Of a DNA stretch of 24,063 nt, positions 23,313 through 24,063 are shown in pieces (the first letter of the stretch is position 1; each line of letters opens with the position of its first letter). The position numbers were made by a program, and so were the translations under genes. The DNA comes from a virus. The DNA lies in IMG/VR virus record IMGVR_UViG_3300030109_000117, positions 5,158-29,220 of that record; one strand, written 5' to 3'. A model generated the notes under the pieces. That model saw only the letters and a list, made by a program, of their open reading frames with translations, did not search any database and was not told the DNA's origin.

Positions 23313-24063
23313 TGGTTGTGCAGTTTTAAATGAAAACAGGGATTTATCTTTAACTAGAGATATATTACCTGCTGATATTTTAGATTTACAATCAGTTGAA
23401 TTAGCTGAATTACCACCTGCAAAAAAGAAACCTATAATAGCAATATATAGAGACAGCTTTCAAGATTTAACAGGGCAAAGAAAAAGTAATAGTAGCTTTG
23501 CTTTATTTAGTACAGCAGTCACACAAGCTCCAGAAGCATTACTTATAAGAGCTTTAAAACATGCTGCTAATGGTAACTTTTTTAGAGTTGTCGAAAGAGT
23601 AGGGTTAGATAACCTTACTAAAGAAAGACAACTAATCCGGTCAACCAGAGAGAACTTTGAACAAGACCAAAAACTACAGCCTTTATTATTTGCTGGGCTT
23701 TTAATACAGGGTGGAGTTATTAGTTATGACACAAACATTCAATCTGGTGGTATTGGTGCTAGATACTTAGGAATAGGTAATAGCAAACAATACCGAGAAG
23801 ATGTAGTAACTATATCATTACGATTAGTTTCTGTATCTACTGGTGAGATATTAATAGAGACTGCTGTTTCTAAAAATATTTTATCAACAAGTATTTCTCA
23901 GGACATCTTTCGTTTTATTGAGCAAGGCACAGAACTTGTAGAGATAGAAGGAGGTGTCGCTGAGAATGAAGTAGGTTCTATAGCTTTGCAAAAGGCAATA
24001 GAAACTGGAGTATTTAACTTAATAGAAATAGGAATAGAAAGAGGGTATTGGGAATATGAAACA
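23263..24063 (+). CDS. csgG: CsgG, curli outer-membrane secretion channel lipoprotein, phage-encoded, partial at right edge
   Basis: CsgG forms a nonameric beta-barrel lipoprotein channel in the outer membrane through which unfolded curlin leaves. The frame is open from ATG 23263 to the window end (267 codons, no stop); E. coli CsgG is 277 residues, so only the C-terminal tail is missing. Residues 1-18 are a lipoprotein signal peptide with lipobox F-S-G-Cys19. Clear matches to E. coli CsgG run throughout: FSTAV after the constriction loop, the GGVISYDTNIQSGGIGARYLGIG stretch, VSVSTGEIL, FRFIE and AIETGVFNLIEIGIERG-W near the end. An earlier in-frame ATG is absent, and this start gives a complete signal peptide. 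Compared with E. coli, the constriction loop is altered and one residue longer. Confidence 0.95.
   Translation, partial: MGIQRLYLCLLAVLAFSGCAVLNENRDLSLTRDILPADILDLQSVELAELPPAKKKPIIAIYRDSFQDLTGQRKSNSSFALFSTAVTQAPEALLIRALKHAANGNFFRVVERVGLDNLTKERQLIRSTRENFEQDQKLQPLLFAGLLIQGGVISYDTNIQSGGIGARYLGIGNSKQYREDVVTISLRLVSVSTGEILIETAVSKNILSTSISQDIFRFIEQGTELVEIEGGVAENEVGSIALQKAIETGVFNLIEIGIERGYWEYET

Noticed and set aside
22818-24063. Reading the csg genes as a complete curli (amyloid fibre) operon for host biofilm
   Set aside because: No curlin subunit, nucleator, CsgE or regulator is visible in the window, so only the pore components can be supported.

Overview
The window is a 24 kb stretch of the late (virion morphogenesis) region of a tailed phage. 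It is AT-rich, almost gapless and transcribed entirely from the + strand. Gene content and order point to a T7-like or P22-like short-tailed podophage: portal C-terminus, small genes, scaffold, HK97-fold capsid protein, tail adapter, tail stabilisation/nozzle protein, fibre, and a block of large internal-virion proteins. The strong A/T bias in third codon positions, the very short intergenic spaces and the protein style suggest a marine phage of a low-GC Gram-negative host; a SAR11-like alphaproteobacterium is a reasonable guess. That host assignment is inference. No terminase, polymerase, integrase or tRNA gene is visible.

Layout. 1-1919: end of the probable portal gene, a 58-residue membrane protein, a 201-residue EF-hand-like protein, a 131-base non-coding gap with a repeated GCTACC motif, and the scaffold. 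1945-2916: major capsid protein, followed by a strong hairpin terminator. 2969-5655: two tiny basic proteins, then the adapter and the beta-rich tail stabilisation/nozzle protein. 5668-10809: a 1713-residue fibre combining TAAELN repeats, about 46 YadA-head-type 17-residue repeats and a C-terminal S74 intramolecular chaperone. 10811-11441: three small genes. 11410-21691: five large or medium proteins predicted to be internal virion/ejection proteins. They include a protein with a 16-proline run, one with a Lys-rich amphipathic N-terminus, and a 1486-residue protein with a putative lysozyme-like C-terminus. 21688-22816: four small genes, three of them membrane proteins (holin candidates).

The outstanding feature is at the right edge. 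Positions 22818-24063 encode CsgF and a nearly complete lipoprotein CsgG, the two-part outer-membrane pore of the curli secretion system. They sit directly behind holin-like membrane genes, where a phage normally carries its lysis functions. CsgG starts inside csgF in another frame, so its lipoprotein signal peptide is encoded by the 3' end of csgF. No curlin subunit (CsgA/B) or CsgE is seen. A phage-delivered outer-membrane channel, used for lysis, secretion or exclusion, is the main hypothesis worth testing.
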